Positions 6,468 through 13,093 of a stretch of 64,000 nt of DNA are shown here, piece after piece (position 1 is the stretch's first letter; the number at the start of each line of letters is the position of its first letter). Origin of the DNA: a virus; the IMG/VR virus record IMGVR_UViG_3300025616_000004, positions 1 through 64,000 of that record; one strand, written 5' to 3'. The notes below the pieces were generated by a model that saw only the letters and a program-made list of their open reading frames with translations, was not told the DNA's origin and did no database searches. The translations under genes and the position numbers were made by a program.

Positions 6468-6817
6468 CTCAACAACTCCTTTATCATTAAAGCTTTCTTA
6501 AAGTCTTTATCTTTTATAGGAAGCTTTTTAGCGTAGTCTTCCAAATTTAGTTGATAGTAACATTCAATACTCGAAAGAATTAGATTACTGTTAATACTTT
6601 GACGTTTCCTCATAATATTTGTAATAAAAAATGAAAGTATTTCAGTATCATAGAGTACTACTATAGTATCCCTTATGGAGAAGTTAATATTTAGAATAGT
6701 CTTAAAACTTAAAGCCGTGTACGTAAGTTTAAAATCTCGTAGGTCTTTACTATTCTTAGGTTTATTTAGATTAATATAGAATATACTACTATCATCAGAA
6801 GCTTTGTAAATCTTCAT
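6464..6817 (-). CDS. RELLK-tail family small protein (117 aa)
   Basis: The N-terminal part is divergent (KIYKASDDSSIFYINLNKP) and AT-rich; the strand LTYTALSF lies later than usual. The C-terminus LPIKDKDFKKALMIKELLR is a clear tail. Four-base overlaps on both sides. Function unknown. Confidence 0.75.
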   Translation of the reverse strand: MKIYKASDDSSIFYINLNKPKNSKDLRDFKLTYTALSFKTILNINFSIRDTIVVLYDTEILSFFITNIMRKRQSINSNLILSSIECYYQLNLEDYAKKLPIKDKDFKKALMIKELLR

Positions 6818-7074
6818 TTCAGTAGCTCCCTAGTCATTAAATACTTGTCCAGTTCCTTAGAGTCTGTTATGAAGTATTTAGGGTTGGCTACCATCCATGC
6901 TAACTTTTTTATAGACCAATTACGATCTAAGCATATGTCCTGCATTCCTAAGGTCTTTGAAAATATAGAACTCCAATATATCTCACCCAGTTCATCACGG
7001 TAGTAGGCTAAGTTTGATTCATTATTAACAGACTTAGCTATAGCTACTAGAGTTAATATTGAAGGTCTCCTCAT
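6814..7074 (-). CDS. RELLK-tail family small protein (86 aa)
   Basis: Compact member: LTLVAIAKSVNNE strand, YYRDELGEIYW hairpin, helix and FITDSKELDKYLMTRELLK. The end codons AGG GAG ... TGA overlap the next ATG. It follows an unrelated gene (7078-7425) after a 3-nt gap. Confidence 0.8.
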   Translation of the reverse strand: MRRPSILTLVAIAKSVNNESNLAYYRDELGEIYWSSIFSKTLGMQDICLDRNWSIKKLAWMVANPKYFITDSKELDKYLMTRELLK

Positions 7075-7077
7075 CTG

Positions 7078-7425
7078 TTATCCTCTTGCATTTAATGTTA
7101 AGTAAAGACCTGTCTGAGCTCCTATCAAGTCCATCAATCCGTCACAATATATATCCTTGAACTCTATTCTTTTAGTTATCTTTACATCATATCCTTTTGT
7201 TATCTTCTTCATATAAAAAGTTACGTCATATAAATCTTTTCCGTTTAAGATAATGTCGATAGTATTAACTTTAGCAGATTTAATCTTACCTATCATCAAA
7301 CCATTACCCTGTACTTTATTATCTATTTGCATACAGTTAGCTACAGTAATTCCGAGCATAAGCATTAAAGTTCTCCCACCTATTTGATTAAAGATAGCCT
7401 TAGTTATTTCTTCTGGTTTACTCAT
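7078..7425 (-). CDS. Hypothetical phage protein (115 aa)
   Basis: Not recognised. The first 35 residues form a helix with a mildly hydrophobic stretch (RTLMLMLGITVANCMQI), followed by alternating beta-type sequence (VNTIDIILNGKDLYDVTFYM). AAAGGAGATAAAGCT precedes the start at 7425. It is the first gene of a transcript from the hairpin promoter at 7460-7494. Confidence 0.7.
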   Translation of the reverse strand: MSKPEEITKAIFNQIGGRTLMLMLGITVANCMQIDNKVQGNGLMIGKIKSAKVNTIDIILNGKDLYDVTFYMKKITKGYDVKITKRIEFKDIYCDGLMDLIGAQTGLYLTLNARG

Positions 7426-7459
7426 AGCTTTATCTCCTTTTAGTTAACAGTATCTAAAT

Positions 7460-7494
7460 ATAGTAGCAGAGTATTAACTCATTGTCAATACTCT
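7460..7494 (-). promoter_or_regulatory. Promoter inside an 8-bp inverted repeat
   Basis: Minus strand TTGACA (7483-7488), 17 bp, TACTAT (7460-7465). The -35 box starts in one arm of the perfect repeat AGAGTATT/AATACTCT (7468-7475 and 7487-7494). It precedes the gene at 7425. Confidence 0.65.
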
Positions 7495-7517
7495 CTTTCT
7501 CTATTATTAAATTATTG

Positions 7518-7757
7518 TTACTTTAGTAACTCTTCCACCATAAGATATTTATCAAATAGTTTTTGATCCAGTATTTTAAAATCTTGTCTCGTCTGTACAT
7601 ATTGGCGTAATAGATCACAAATATCTCCTAAGTACTCTGTAATAGGGAGTGAGCTCGTAACAGAAGAGTACTCCATTAAAATTGATAGAGTATCCGTCAT
7701 CCAATATACTCTTGAGAATATTCCGTTAGGTTCTTGGTATATAGCTATCTTTTTCAT
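7518..7757 (-). CDS. RELLK-tail family small protein (79 aa)
   Basis: Among the shortest complete members, showing the minimal family plan: strand KKIAIYQE, hairpin RVYWMTD, helix DICDLLRQYV, then FKILDQKLFDKYLMVEELLK. Its ATG overlaps the TGA of the EF-Ts-like gene upstream. Confidence 0.8.
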   Translation of the reverse strand: MKKIAIYQEPNGIFSRVYWMTDTLSILMEYSSVTSSLPITEYLGDICDLLRQYVQTRQDFKILDQKLFDKYLMVEELLK

Positions 7758-7939
7758 TTACTATCCCTAACTAACTTCCTAACTAATCTCTCGAGTTTTT
7801 CTATTCTAGCTTCTAAGCTGAGTATCCTATCTTCTCTTTCTTGTGAGAGTATTGCTTCCTTTGCCTCCATGATTCCACATCCATACTTGAGTCTATAGGC
7901 TTGAATCTTTTCTGAGGTTGTAGTTATAGGTTTAGCCAC
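7754..7939 (-). CDS. UBA-like and coiled-coil small protein (61 aa)
   Basis: Residues 10-30 (KIQAYRLKYGCGIMEAKEAI) resemble the UBA/TS-N helix bundle at the N-terminus of elongation factor EF-Ts (pattern LRxxTGAGxMDCKKAL). Residues 33-58 form a heptad-like basic coiled coil (ILSLEARIEKLERLVRKL). Start is GTG at 7939 with GGGGGGAAAATAAA before it. A link to the host translation machinery is only suggested by this similarity. Confidence 0.65.
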   Translation of the reverse strand: MAKPITTTSEKIQAYRLKYGCGIMEAKEAILSQEREDRILSLEARIEKLERLVRKLVRDSK

Positions 7940-7953
7940 TTTATTTTCCCCCC

Positions 7954-8202
7954 TTATTTTTCTAATTCTTCTATCATTAAATACTTATCGAATAGCTTAT
8001 TATCGTATATATAGAAATCAGGGTTGCCTCCAAACTCCTCCAATAGACACTTGAATCCTCCAAAATAAAAAAGATTTATGAGGGATGAATGCATTCCTCT
8101 TTCCATATCATACAAAATAGTATTAGTGTCTTTGTTTAAAAAGAACTTCTTAGTGTATCTCCTATAGAAATCATAATACTCTGCAAAGTACTTAGTATTC
8201 AT
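7954..8202 (-). CDS. RELLK-tail family small protein (82 aa)
   Basis: Aromatic N-terminus (YFAEYYDFYRRYTKKFF) replaces the usual LVAI strand; the tail FYIYDNKLFDKYLMIEELEK is nearly that of 7518-7757. It has a normal stop followed by a GGGG-rich ribosome site for the GTG-started gene downstream, so no overlap on this side. Confidence 0.75.
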   Translation of the reverse strand: MNTKYFAEYYDFYRRYTKKFFLNKDTNTILYDMERGMHSSLINLFYFGGFKCLLEEFGGNPDFYIYDNKLFDKYLMIEELEK

Positions 8203-8519
8203 TTTAATAGCTCCCTTGCCATCATGTATTTATTAACTTCCTTATACCCTCTTATGAGGTAATAGTTACCCACACCTGAGTATTCCTCAGCTAACTTATC
8301 TAAAAGATCTCCCGAAAATCTAGTGTCTCTTCCCCACAGAGGTTTTTCTAATAACTGGCTGTTTTCTTTATCAGCTATATAGAAAAGTTTATCTTGCATA
8401 ATATAGAACCTGTAAGATATTTCCTCTATCATTCGATCATATCCATATCTGAATATAGATATAGCTATCGGAGACATCCCTTCAAGTATCATTACCTCCC
8501 CTAGAGTTACTTTACTCAT
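8199..8519 (-). CDS. RELLK-tail family small protein (106 aa)
   Basis: Blocks: MSPIAISIFRYG strand, YRFYIMQDKLFYIAD hairpin, helix LLDKLAEEY and GYKEVNKYMMARELLK. Most similar to the next member 8516-8836 in layout. Four-base overlaps at both ends with AGGGAG in the last codons. Confidence 0.8.
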   Translation of the reverse strand: MSKVTLGEVMILEGMSPIAISIFRYGYDRMIEEISYRFYIMQDKLFYIADKENSQLLEKPLWGRDTRFSGDLLDKLAEEYSGVGNYYLIRGYKEVNKYMMARELLK

Positions 8520-8836
8520 TGTAGTAATTCCCTCATCATCATATGCCTTTTGATCTCTTTAGTATCTGTTGTAAAAGAAAAGTTCCTATAAGTTGCATAC
8601 GCTTCAGTAAGCTTCCCTAGGGTTTCTAATTTTTCTTTACTAGAACTAACAATCCAACAGGTAGGATCTCTAAAGTTATTATAGTGAGTTGAAGATATTA
8701 CACAAAGTTTACTACCTAGCACATAGAACATATAAGCTATTTCAGGTTGTCCGTCCCTAGGATTAAAGAGAGATAACCCGTCTGGAATAGTTCTCATACG
8801 TAGTGTATTAGTATTCTCAAGCGTAATCTTTGTCAC
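8516..8836 (-). CDS. RELLK-tail family small protein (106 aa)
   Basis: Blocks as in 8199-8519: YMFYVLGSKLCVISS hairpin, helix LGKLTEAYA, then FTTDTKEIKRHMMMRELLQ. The final codon change to Gln leaves the AGGGAA ribosome site before the next ATG. The upstream neighbour is a complete HNH endonuclease gene, two bases away. Confidence 0.75.
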   Translation of the reverse strand: MTKITLENTNTLRMRTIPDGLSLFNPRDGQPEIAYMFYVLGSKLCVISSTHYNNFRDPTCWIVSSSKEKLETLGKLTEAYATYRNFSFTTDTKEIKRHMMMRELLQ

Positions 8837-8838
8837 AT

Positions 8839-9543
8839 TTATAATCCCTTAACAAACTTAGTTACTAATACACTGATACCAGTACCTTTACCACTCTCTT
8901 TAAATACCCCATCAATCTTCTCTTGACACACTGAACTAGATTCTACAATACTCTGAAATTCCCTACATTCTAAAACAAACTCCCAATGTAAATGTCCTGC
9001 TGTCTTTACTCTACCCGCACAACAATTTGAAATATATTTGTCGAGTACGCCAGTTTTAGATTCCGCTTCAACTTGTGAGCTATAGACAATGCCTGTCTCA
9101 ATACACCTAACTGGTCTATGCCTAGATCTCTTGGTATTTATATGTATAGTCCTACCTTTAGCTTTTAACCCTATCTTATCCCTCGTTTCCTGAGAATGTT
9201 TATATCCTAGAGTATCAGATCTATGTCTCATGTTCTCTTCGGGAGTACACCATTCAATATTCTCAATAGAGTTATTGGATGTATTACCATCTATGTGATT
9301 TATGTAAGGTTTATCCTCATCATTAGGGATGAATGCGATAGCAACAAGCCTGTGCACTCTCTGTTGATTTTTTGTAGGTAACGTCACAAAGGGATAACCC
9401 TTACCATCTAACCTTAACTTTAGTAGTTGCTCTCTCCCAGTACGTGCATAGTTTAGACTTTTGACATTACCTAGATTCGAGACCAAGTATCTTCCTTCAT
9501 AACCTTTGATGTCTCTAAACAACTCTATGATATTATCATTCAT
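8839..9543 (-). CDS. NUMOD4-HNH homing endonuclease (234 aa)
   Basis: Free-standing homing endonuclease. Residues 6-35 fit NUMOD4 (IKGYEGRYLVSNLGNVKSL); residues 62-105 fit HNH_3 with VHRLVAIAFIP, NHIDGNTSNNS and NIEWCTPEEN, so the catalytic His and Asn are present; residues 110-135 look like NUMOD3 repeats and 143-192 like NUMOD1 (VRCIETGIVYSS ... GHLHWEF). It would nick or cut a cognate site in a related phage. It interrupts the small-gene array between two RELLK-tail genes, with no intron visible. Confidence 0.9.
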   Translation of the reverse strand: MNDNIIELFRDIKGYEGRYLVSNLGNVKSLNYARTGREQLLKLRLDGKGYPFVTLPTKNQQRVHRLVAIAFIPNDEDKPYINHIDGNTSNNSIENIEWCTPEENMRHRSDTLGYKHSQETRDKIGLKAKGRTIHINTKRSRHRPVRCIETGIVYSSQVEAESKTGVLDKYISNCCAGRVKTAGHLHWEFVLECREFQSIVESSSVCQEKIDGVFKESGKGTGISVLVTKFVKGL

Positions 9544-9553
9544 TATAGTTCTC

Positions 9554-9823
9554 CTACTTAATAAGTTCTCTTGTCATCAGATACTTCTTAAATCCAGCTA
9601 TATCTTCATATACTACATACTTTGGATCATTCTTAAATGTTTCCAATGCTTGTTCTGGAGTTGAGTTTGCCCATATCCTCGTTCTCGACCAATCATAGTT
9701 TCTATATTTAATTCTAGTTTGATAGTTTAATCCCTCGTATATGAAGAATTTGAAGTCAAGGGAATCCTCCAGACTGTGAGCTACGAAGAGTCCTTGAACA
9801 TCATCTCCGAATAGTTCATTCAT
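9554..9823 (-). CDS. RELLK-tail family small protein (89 aa)
   Basis: Strand GLFVAHSLEDSLDFKFFIY, helix TPEQALETFKND, tail IAGFKKYLMTRELIK. The stop is followed by 9 nt and the homing endonuclease gene. Its ATG shares a base with the upstream TAA (TAATG). Confidence 0.8.
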   Translation of the reverse strand: MNELFGDDVQGLFVAHSLEDSLDFKFFIYEGLNYQTRIKYRNYDWSRTRIWANSTPEQALETFKNDPKYVVYEDIAGFKKYLMTRELIK

Positions 9824-10098
9824 TACATGTCTCCCCAGATAAATTGAGCATGATCCCCATATCCCATCTCCTGTAGAGAATTTGCTTTGGCTACACTTTC
9901 AATTATATAGCTAGTGAAAGCATCGTGATCTACAACATGTTTTCCTATATTTTTCTCAGGGTGTTCTTTTTGGAAATTAATAACCATATTGTTAATAAAC
10001 TGAGAGTAGTGATGTAACATATGATTTCCGTAATGATAGTCTAGGAAAGCTTGGTATCTTGGGTTAGTTACATTCTCAGTAGGTGCTTGCTGTGACAT
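9823..10098 (-). CDS. Hypothetical phage protein rich in His (91 aa)
   Basis: Not recognised. His-, Asn- and Tyr-rich helical sequence (YHYGNHMLHHYSQF, then HVVDHDAF). Start at 10098 follows AAAGGAGACTGTC. First gene after the promoter/terminator element at 10134-10169. Confidence 0.65.
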   Translation of the reverse strand: MSQQAPTENVTNPRYQAFLDYHYGNHMLHHYSQFINNMVINFQKEHPEKNIGKHVVDHDAFTSYIIESVAKANSLQEMGYGDHAQFIWGDM

Positions 10099-10133
10099 GA
10101 CAGTCTCCTTTAATTAAATAACTTCACTTATAC

Positions 10134-10169
10134 ATAATAGCATAAAAAAAGAGAGCCGTCAAGGCTCTC
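10134..10169 (-). promoter_or_regulatory. Overlapping intrinsic terminator and promoter
   Basis: Minus strand: stem GAGAGCC, loop TTGAC, stem GGCTCTC, then seven T, a complete intrinsic terminator for the upstream gene. The same bases give a promoter: TTGACG (10157-10162), 17 bp containing the T run, and TATTAT (10134-10139) with an extended TGC before it. The same construction occurs at 11084-11119. Confidence 0.75.
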
Positions 10170-10197
10170 AATGATGTAAGGTTAATACTTTGTTACA

Positions 10198-10476
10198 TTA
10201 ATCTAACTTGTGTTGTTTAAGATAATAGCTAGGGATGTTGCCACCGTACATGGCTGAGTAAGCATAGCCCCAGTTTAGAGGTTCATCTATCTTATTGTTA
10301 ATCCATTTTCTTACCATAGAGTTTCCGTTGTTCCACACTTGACCTTCCCACTTATCAGGGTTAGTATCTCCCGCCAATTCTTTAATCTTGTCTATAGCTT
10401 TCTGCCTATCAAGAGTTCTGAAGACTATCTCGTTTCCTTCCCTAGAAGCTGACTTTGTTATTTCATAAACTGACAT
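10198..10476 (-). CDS. Hypothetical phage protein (92 aa)
   Basis: Not recognised. Pattern of an amphipathic helix (DRQKAIDKIKELAGD) between beta-type segments, then a Trp- and Tyr-rich end. GGGAGAGTTT precedes the start at 10476, inside the end of the HNH gene. Last gene before the terminator at 10151. Confidence 0.65.
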   Translation of the reverse strand: MSVYEITKSASREGNEIVFRTLDRQKAIDKIKELAGDTNPDKWEGQVWNNGNSMVRKWINNKIDEPLNWGYAYSAMYGGNIPSYYLKQHKLD

Positions 10477-11051
10477 AAACTCTCCCGTCTTTCCTTGTTA
10501 ACTATCTTTATTAGTTTAATGTGAAAAGGTGTTCTAACCTCATGAGGTATGTGTTTAATTTCAAGTTCCTTTAGGATATTACTCATTACTTTAAGATCTC
10601 TCTCTTCAACCTTATGACCCTTCCTAGAATTACAATCCATACACATAGTTTGGTAATTAATAAGATTATTAATTCCACCTAAAGTTTTAGGAAGTATGTG
10701 ATCTTGTGTGAATTCTACTTCACTTCCATCTCCTCTTACAGCCATAAGATGAAATCTATATTCATTTGATATGTTATATACATTCCCTTTACCCATCCAC
10801 ATACCATGCTTCTCCAGTATAAAGTACTGAGCTTCTAATCCACACTTAGCACATACATGACTCTTTTCAAATACTCTGTACTTGGATTTAGACAAGCCTA
10901 CTAAAGTTCCATCGAAGTTTATTTTATCTTTACTACATGCTTCAGTCAAATTATCTAGGATTTCTCTTACGCCATACTTTTTAAAGTCTGGATGTTTTAT
11001 TCTACCCTGTCTTTGAAGTCTTCCTGTTAGCCTTACTCGTTTAGTTTCCAT
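10458..11051 (-). CDS. HNH endonuclease (197 aa)
   Basis: Contains the zinc-stabilised HNH domain: CAKCGLEAQ at about residues 65-73, FTQDHILPKTLGG with the catalytic DH, NNLINYQTMCMDCNSRKG with Asn and the second Cys pair. Start taken at ATG 11051, eight bases after AAGG; an ATG two codons upstream is too close. It is probably a free-standing homing endonuclease, though phage HNH proteins can also serve in packaging. Confidence 0.85.
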   Translation of the reverse strand: METKRVRLTGRLQRQGRIKHPDFKKYGVREILDNLTEACSKDKINFDGTLVGLSKSKYRVFEKSHVCAKCGLEAQYFILEKHGMWMGKGNVYNISNEYRFHLMAVRGDGSEVEFTQDHILPKTLGGINNLINYQTMCMDCNSRKGHKVEERDLKVMSNILKELEIKHIPHEVRTPFHIKLIKIVNKERRESLCQFMK

Positions 11052-11083
11052 AAACATTTCCTTTTATCTAACCTTACACGAAT

Positions 11084-11119
11084 AGAATAGCATAAAAAAA
11101 GAGAGTCGTCAAGACTCTC
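11084..11119 (-). promoter_or_regulatory. Overlapping intrinsic terminator and promoter
   Basis: Stem GAGAGTC, loop TTGAC, stem GACTCTC and seven T on the minus strand. Promoter reading: TTGACG (11107-11112), 17 bp, TATTCT (11084-11089). Stem bases differ from the copy at 10134-10169 in a compensated way (T-A instead of C-G), which supports selection for the hairpin. Ends the RELLK-tail gene at 11150 and starts the HNH gene. Confidence 0.75.
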
Positions 11120-11149
11120 AGTAAGGTTATTGAAATGAAACTTTACAAT

Positions 11150-11389
11150 CTATTTTAATAATTCTTCGGTCATTAGAATTTTAGAAACTTCTATTGGATC
11201 TATTATCTCAGCATCAGGATATCTTTGTAGTAATTCAGTTAGAGTATTAAATATAGTTTCAACTCCTTGGCTGGCTATATGTGATAGTATCCTATGGCAG
11301 TAGTCTGTAAGTGGGATACCTGTCCCATCTTGTAGATATACAGAATATATAAAATCATTCTCACAGAATGTGACTAGTATATTTTTCAT
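11150..11389 (-). CDS. RELLK-tail family small protein (79 aa)
   Basis: Rightmost member. Strand NILVTFCEN, hairpin SVYLQDGTGIPL, helix TLTELLQRYPD, then IIDPIEVSKILMTEELLK. It stands apart from the main cluster, beyond the HNH genes, and ends directly before a terminator, so its tail has no coupled gene to serve. Start follows TTAGGAGAATCGCT. Confidence 0.8.
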   Translation of the reverse strand: MKNILVTFCENDFIYSVYLQDGTGIPLTDYCHRILSHIASQGVETIFNTLTELLQRYPDAEIIDPIEVSKILMTEELLK

Positions 11390-11399
11390 AGCGATTCTC

Positions 11400-11474
11400 C
11401 TAATATTCTGGGTAAAAAGTTATCCACATGAACATAGTACAAAGAATTAAAATCATTGTCTGAATATCTGTCAT
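11400..11474 (-). CDS. Membrane peptide (24 aa)
   Basis: ATG at 11474 overlaps the TGA of the deaminase gene; AGAGGATTCCTT precedes it. The product MTDIQTMILILCTMFMWITF plus four residues is almost entirely hydrophobic, a single membrane helix. Too short for homology, so the call rests on ribosome site, overlap and composition. Confidence 0.45.
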   Translation of the reverse strand: MTDIQTMILILCTMFMWITFYPEY

Positions 11475-11917
11475 AAGGAATCCTCTAGTTCTTTTTTTAT
11501 AGTTGAAATAGGGATGTATCTTATTTCAGATAGTTCATCCTTTCTCAAATAGACTCCAGTTATTCCAGACTGAACTATAAATCTCTTACAGAGTACGCAT
11601 ACAAAACTATGTCCGTATATGTACATGGTTGAACCTTTACATTTAGGAATTCCCGCTTGTATTATAGCATTCATTTCTGCATGTAAACTTTGGCAATCCT
11701 CATATCTAGTTCCCGATGGAATACTATTCTCTATGCGATAACAATACTTCTTATCTACACAGCTTGTTACTCCCGAAGGAGTTCCGTTATATCCTGTTGC
11801 AACTATGAACTTACCCTCGTTAACTATAATAGCCCCTACTTGAGCCCTAATACAATTAGATCTCAATGAAGCAGTCTTAGCCATCTCTAAAAAGTAGTTG
11901 TTCCACTCTAATACCAA
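11471..11917 (-). CDS. dCMP deaminase
   Basis: Deaminates dCMP to dUMP for phage dTTP supply. Zinc-deaminase motifs: HAEMNAI (His ligand and catalytic Glu, about residues 79-85) and VCVLCKRFI (two Cys ligands, in place of the usual PCxxC). The N-terminal NYFLEMAKTASLRSNC and AQVGAIIV match the ComEB/T4 gpcd family; 148 aa is the usual length. Start is TTG at 11917, six bases after GGAG. The usual partner thymidylate synthase is not in the window. Confidence 0.88.
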   Translation of the reverse strand: MVLEWNNYFLEMAKTASLRSNCIRAQVGAIIVNEGKFIVATGYNGTPSGVTSCVDKKYCYRIENSIPSGTRYEDCQSLHAEMNAIIQAGIPKCKGSTMYIYGHSFVCVLCKRFIVQSGITGVYLRKDELSEIRYIPISTIKKELEDSL

Positions 11918-11925
11918 AATATCTC

Positions 11926-12024
11926 CTACTTAAATAAACTTTTAAGGGAATTGTAGAGTCCAAATATTATTAAGTATAAGACTCCATACATGGATAATAA
12001 TAATTCTTGTGATATGTTTAACAT
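11926..12024 (-). CDS. Small membrane peptide (32 aa)
   Basis: ATG at 12024 after AAAGGATATATAATC. The product has one hydrophobic stretch (LLLSMYGVLYLIIFGL) and a short basic end. It lies between a 53-aa membrane protein gene and dCMP deaminase, all in one direction. Support is ribosome site and composition only. Confidence 0.45.
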   Translation of the reverse strand: MLNISQELLLSMYGVLYLIIFGLYNSLKSLFK

Positions 12025-12086
12025 GATTATATATCCTTTAGCAACTTTCTTATCCCCAATGTTTTTTGAATCAGAGCAGTATATAT

Positions 12087-12248
12087 TTAATATATCCTAT
12101 CTCTTGGGTATACATACTCCTCATTCTCTACAACCTTGTCTTCTTTTTTAGAATCTGGTTGAAATATATAACATACTACCATCATTAAAGCTCCTATCAT
12201 AGGATAGAATAAAGTACAGAACCAAAGTATCTCAGGTTTAATTATCAT
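12087..12248 (-). CDS. Small membrane protein (53 aa)
   Basis: ATG at 12248 overlaps the end of the upstream gene and has GGGGAA before it. Residues 8-29 are hydrophobic (WFCTLFYPMIGALMMVVCYIF), followed by a charged tail (QPDSKKEDKVVENEE). Predicted single-span protein with cytoplasmic C-terminus. Function unknown. Confidence 0.55.
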   Translation of the reverse strand: MIIKPEILWFCTLFYPMIGALMMVVCYIFQPDSKKEDKVVENEEYVYPRDRIY

Positions 12249-12522
12249 CTAACAATTCCCCTTCTGTTATTATAGTATGCTCTCTTACATTAATATCCAC
12301 TTCCATGCCTTCAAATTTGTCTATAGACTCTACCATGAATATTAAACTCTCAAGTGTAACGTCTTCATAATAGTCTGGTTCGAATGTAGGTCTCTTCAGA
12401 TATGTATCTATTAAGAAATCTCTTATGGAATATGAGTCTACTATGTCAACAGTTTCAGTACTCCCATCCCCAAAATAAACTGAATGTTCAATTCTATAAT
12501 ACTTACCTGTTACTCTTGCCAT
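12238..12522 (-). CDS. Hypothetical acidic phage protein (94 aa)
   Basis: Not recognised. Start MARVTGKYYRIEHSV after GGGGAAGGTAAAAC; beta-type N-terminus, acidic centre (FEPDYYEDVTLESLIF) and acidic end. Overlaps the preceding membrane-protein gene by 13 bases. Confidence 0.65.
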   Translation of the reverse strand: MARVTGKYYRIEHSVYFGDGSTETVDIVDSYSIRDFLIDTYLKRPTFEPDYYEDVTLESLIFMVESIDKFEGMEVDINVREHTIITEGELLDDN

Positions 12523-12677
12523 GTTTTACCTTCCCCTTTAGTAACTTGAATTAATGAGCCTGCTGTAGGAGTTTCATATGATACATTCCAATAAAGAATA
12601 CTAATTTTTAATACAGCTATGGATAACGTCATAAGTATCATTGTAATAATTATTATTCTAATAAAAGATTCCCACAT
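12510..12677 (-). CDS. Small membrane protein (55 aa)
   Basis: I start it at ATG 12677, preceded by GAGGGGAGGGTAAC; a longer reading frame runs back into the tRNA-like gene at 12705-12772 and is not credible. Residues 6-27 form a hydrophobic helix (IRIIIITMILMTLSIAVLKI). The gene follows the tRNA array on the same transcript. Confidence 0.6.
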   Translation of the reverse strand: MWESFIRIIIITMILMTLSIAVLKISILYWNVSYETPTAGSLIQVTKGEGKTWQE

Positions 12678-12704
12678 GTTACCCTCCCCTCTTAGATAGT
12701 AAAG

Positions 12705-12772
12705 TATGCTTGGAGAGACTTGAACTCTCAACAGCCTCAGACAAGACCGTTCTACCGTTGAACTACAAGCAT
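12705..12772 (-). tRNA. tRNA-like gene with shortened anticodon/variable region
   Basis: Acceptor ATGCTTG/CAAGCAT, D arm GTTC/GAAC, T arm GAGAG-TTCAAGT-CTCTC are all intact. Between D and T arms only 19 nt remain, 3-4 fewer than normal, and no 5-bp stem with a 7-nt loop can be drawn. Possible stems are GGTCT/AGGCT (6-nt loop) or CGGTC/GGCTG (8-nt loop, GTC in the middle). Amino acid undetermined; probably a deletion derivative. Confidence 0.5.
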
Positions 12773-12785
12773 ACTTTATTAAACG

Positions 12786-12881
12786 CCACCCCATGGAGAA
12801 TCTCACTACCAAGTACAACACGAGTACTCTTGTCTCCACCTTCTGTTGATCAAACAGTTGTTCTGATTAAACTAATGGGGC
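12786..12881 (-). tRNA. Degenerate tRNA-like gene with insertion in the T arm
   Basis: Acceptor GCCCCAT/ATGGGGT pairs over 7 bp, D stem GTTT/GAAC with a 5-nt loop lacking GG, anticodon loop TTGATCA (GAT, Ile) on a stem with one mismatch. T stem GGAGA/TCTCC is separated by about 33 nt instead of 7 and lacks TTCRA. This is a tRNA broken by roughly 26 extra bases, or one carrying a tiny intron-like insert. Confidence 0.35.
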
Positions 12882-12920
12882 GAAGTACGTACATTGAGTT
12901 ATATACATACTGGTAAAAAT

Positions 12921-12992
12921 TAGAGGTGGGAGGGATCGAACCTCCGTTACACAGGTTCAAAACCTGTTGCCTTACCGCTTGGCTACACCTCT
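12921..12992 (-). tRNA. tRNA-Gln (anticodon TTG)
   Basis: Full cloverleaf: acceptor AGAGGTG/CACCTCT, GCCAAGCGGTAAGGC D arm typical of glutamine tRNAs, anticodon stem ACAGG/CCTGT with loop TTTTGAA, T arm GGAGG-TTCGATC-CCTCC, discriminator A. CCA is not encoded. Reads CAA/CAG codons. Confidence 0.93.
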
Positions 12993-13002
12993 ATGAAAAT
13001 AA

Positions 13003-13083
13003 TATGTGATAAGAGACTTGAACTCTTACGGGTTTCCCCACTAGCATCTAAAACTAGCATGTCTACCATTCCATCAATCACAT
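13003..13083 (-). tRNA. tRNA-Leu (anticodon TAG)
   Basis: Acceptor ATGTGAT/ATCACAT, D-loop with GGTAGAC, anticodon stem CTAGT/GCTAG and loop TTTAGAT giving TAG, a long variable arm (GGGGAAACCC) as in class II tRNAs, T arm AAGAG-TTCAAGT-CTCTT. 81 nt. CCA is not encoded. Confidence 0.9.
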
Positions 13084-13093
13084 ATGTAATAAC

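Noticed and set aside
4562-9823. Restriction of the RELLK similarity to a mere ribosome-site artefact
   Set aside because: The conserved residues upstream (IxD.KE(I/L)(N/D)KYLM) and N-terminal strands are not part of the ribosome site, and the tail is kept in genes without a coupled neighbour.
12710-12916. Plus-strand ORF across the distal tRNA genes
   Set aside because: It runs through the tRNA-like genes at 12705-12772 and 12786-12881 and has no ribosome site.
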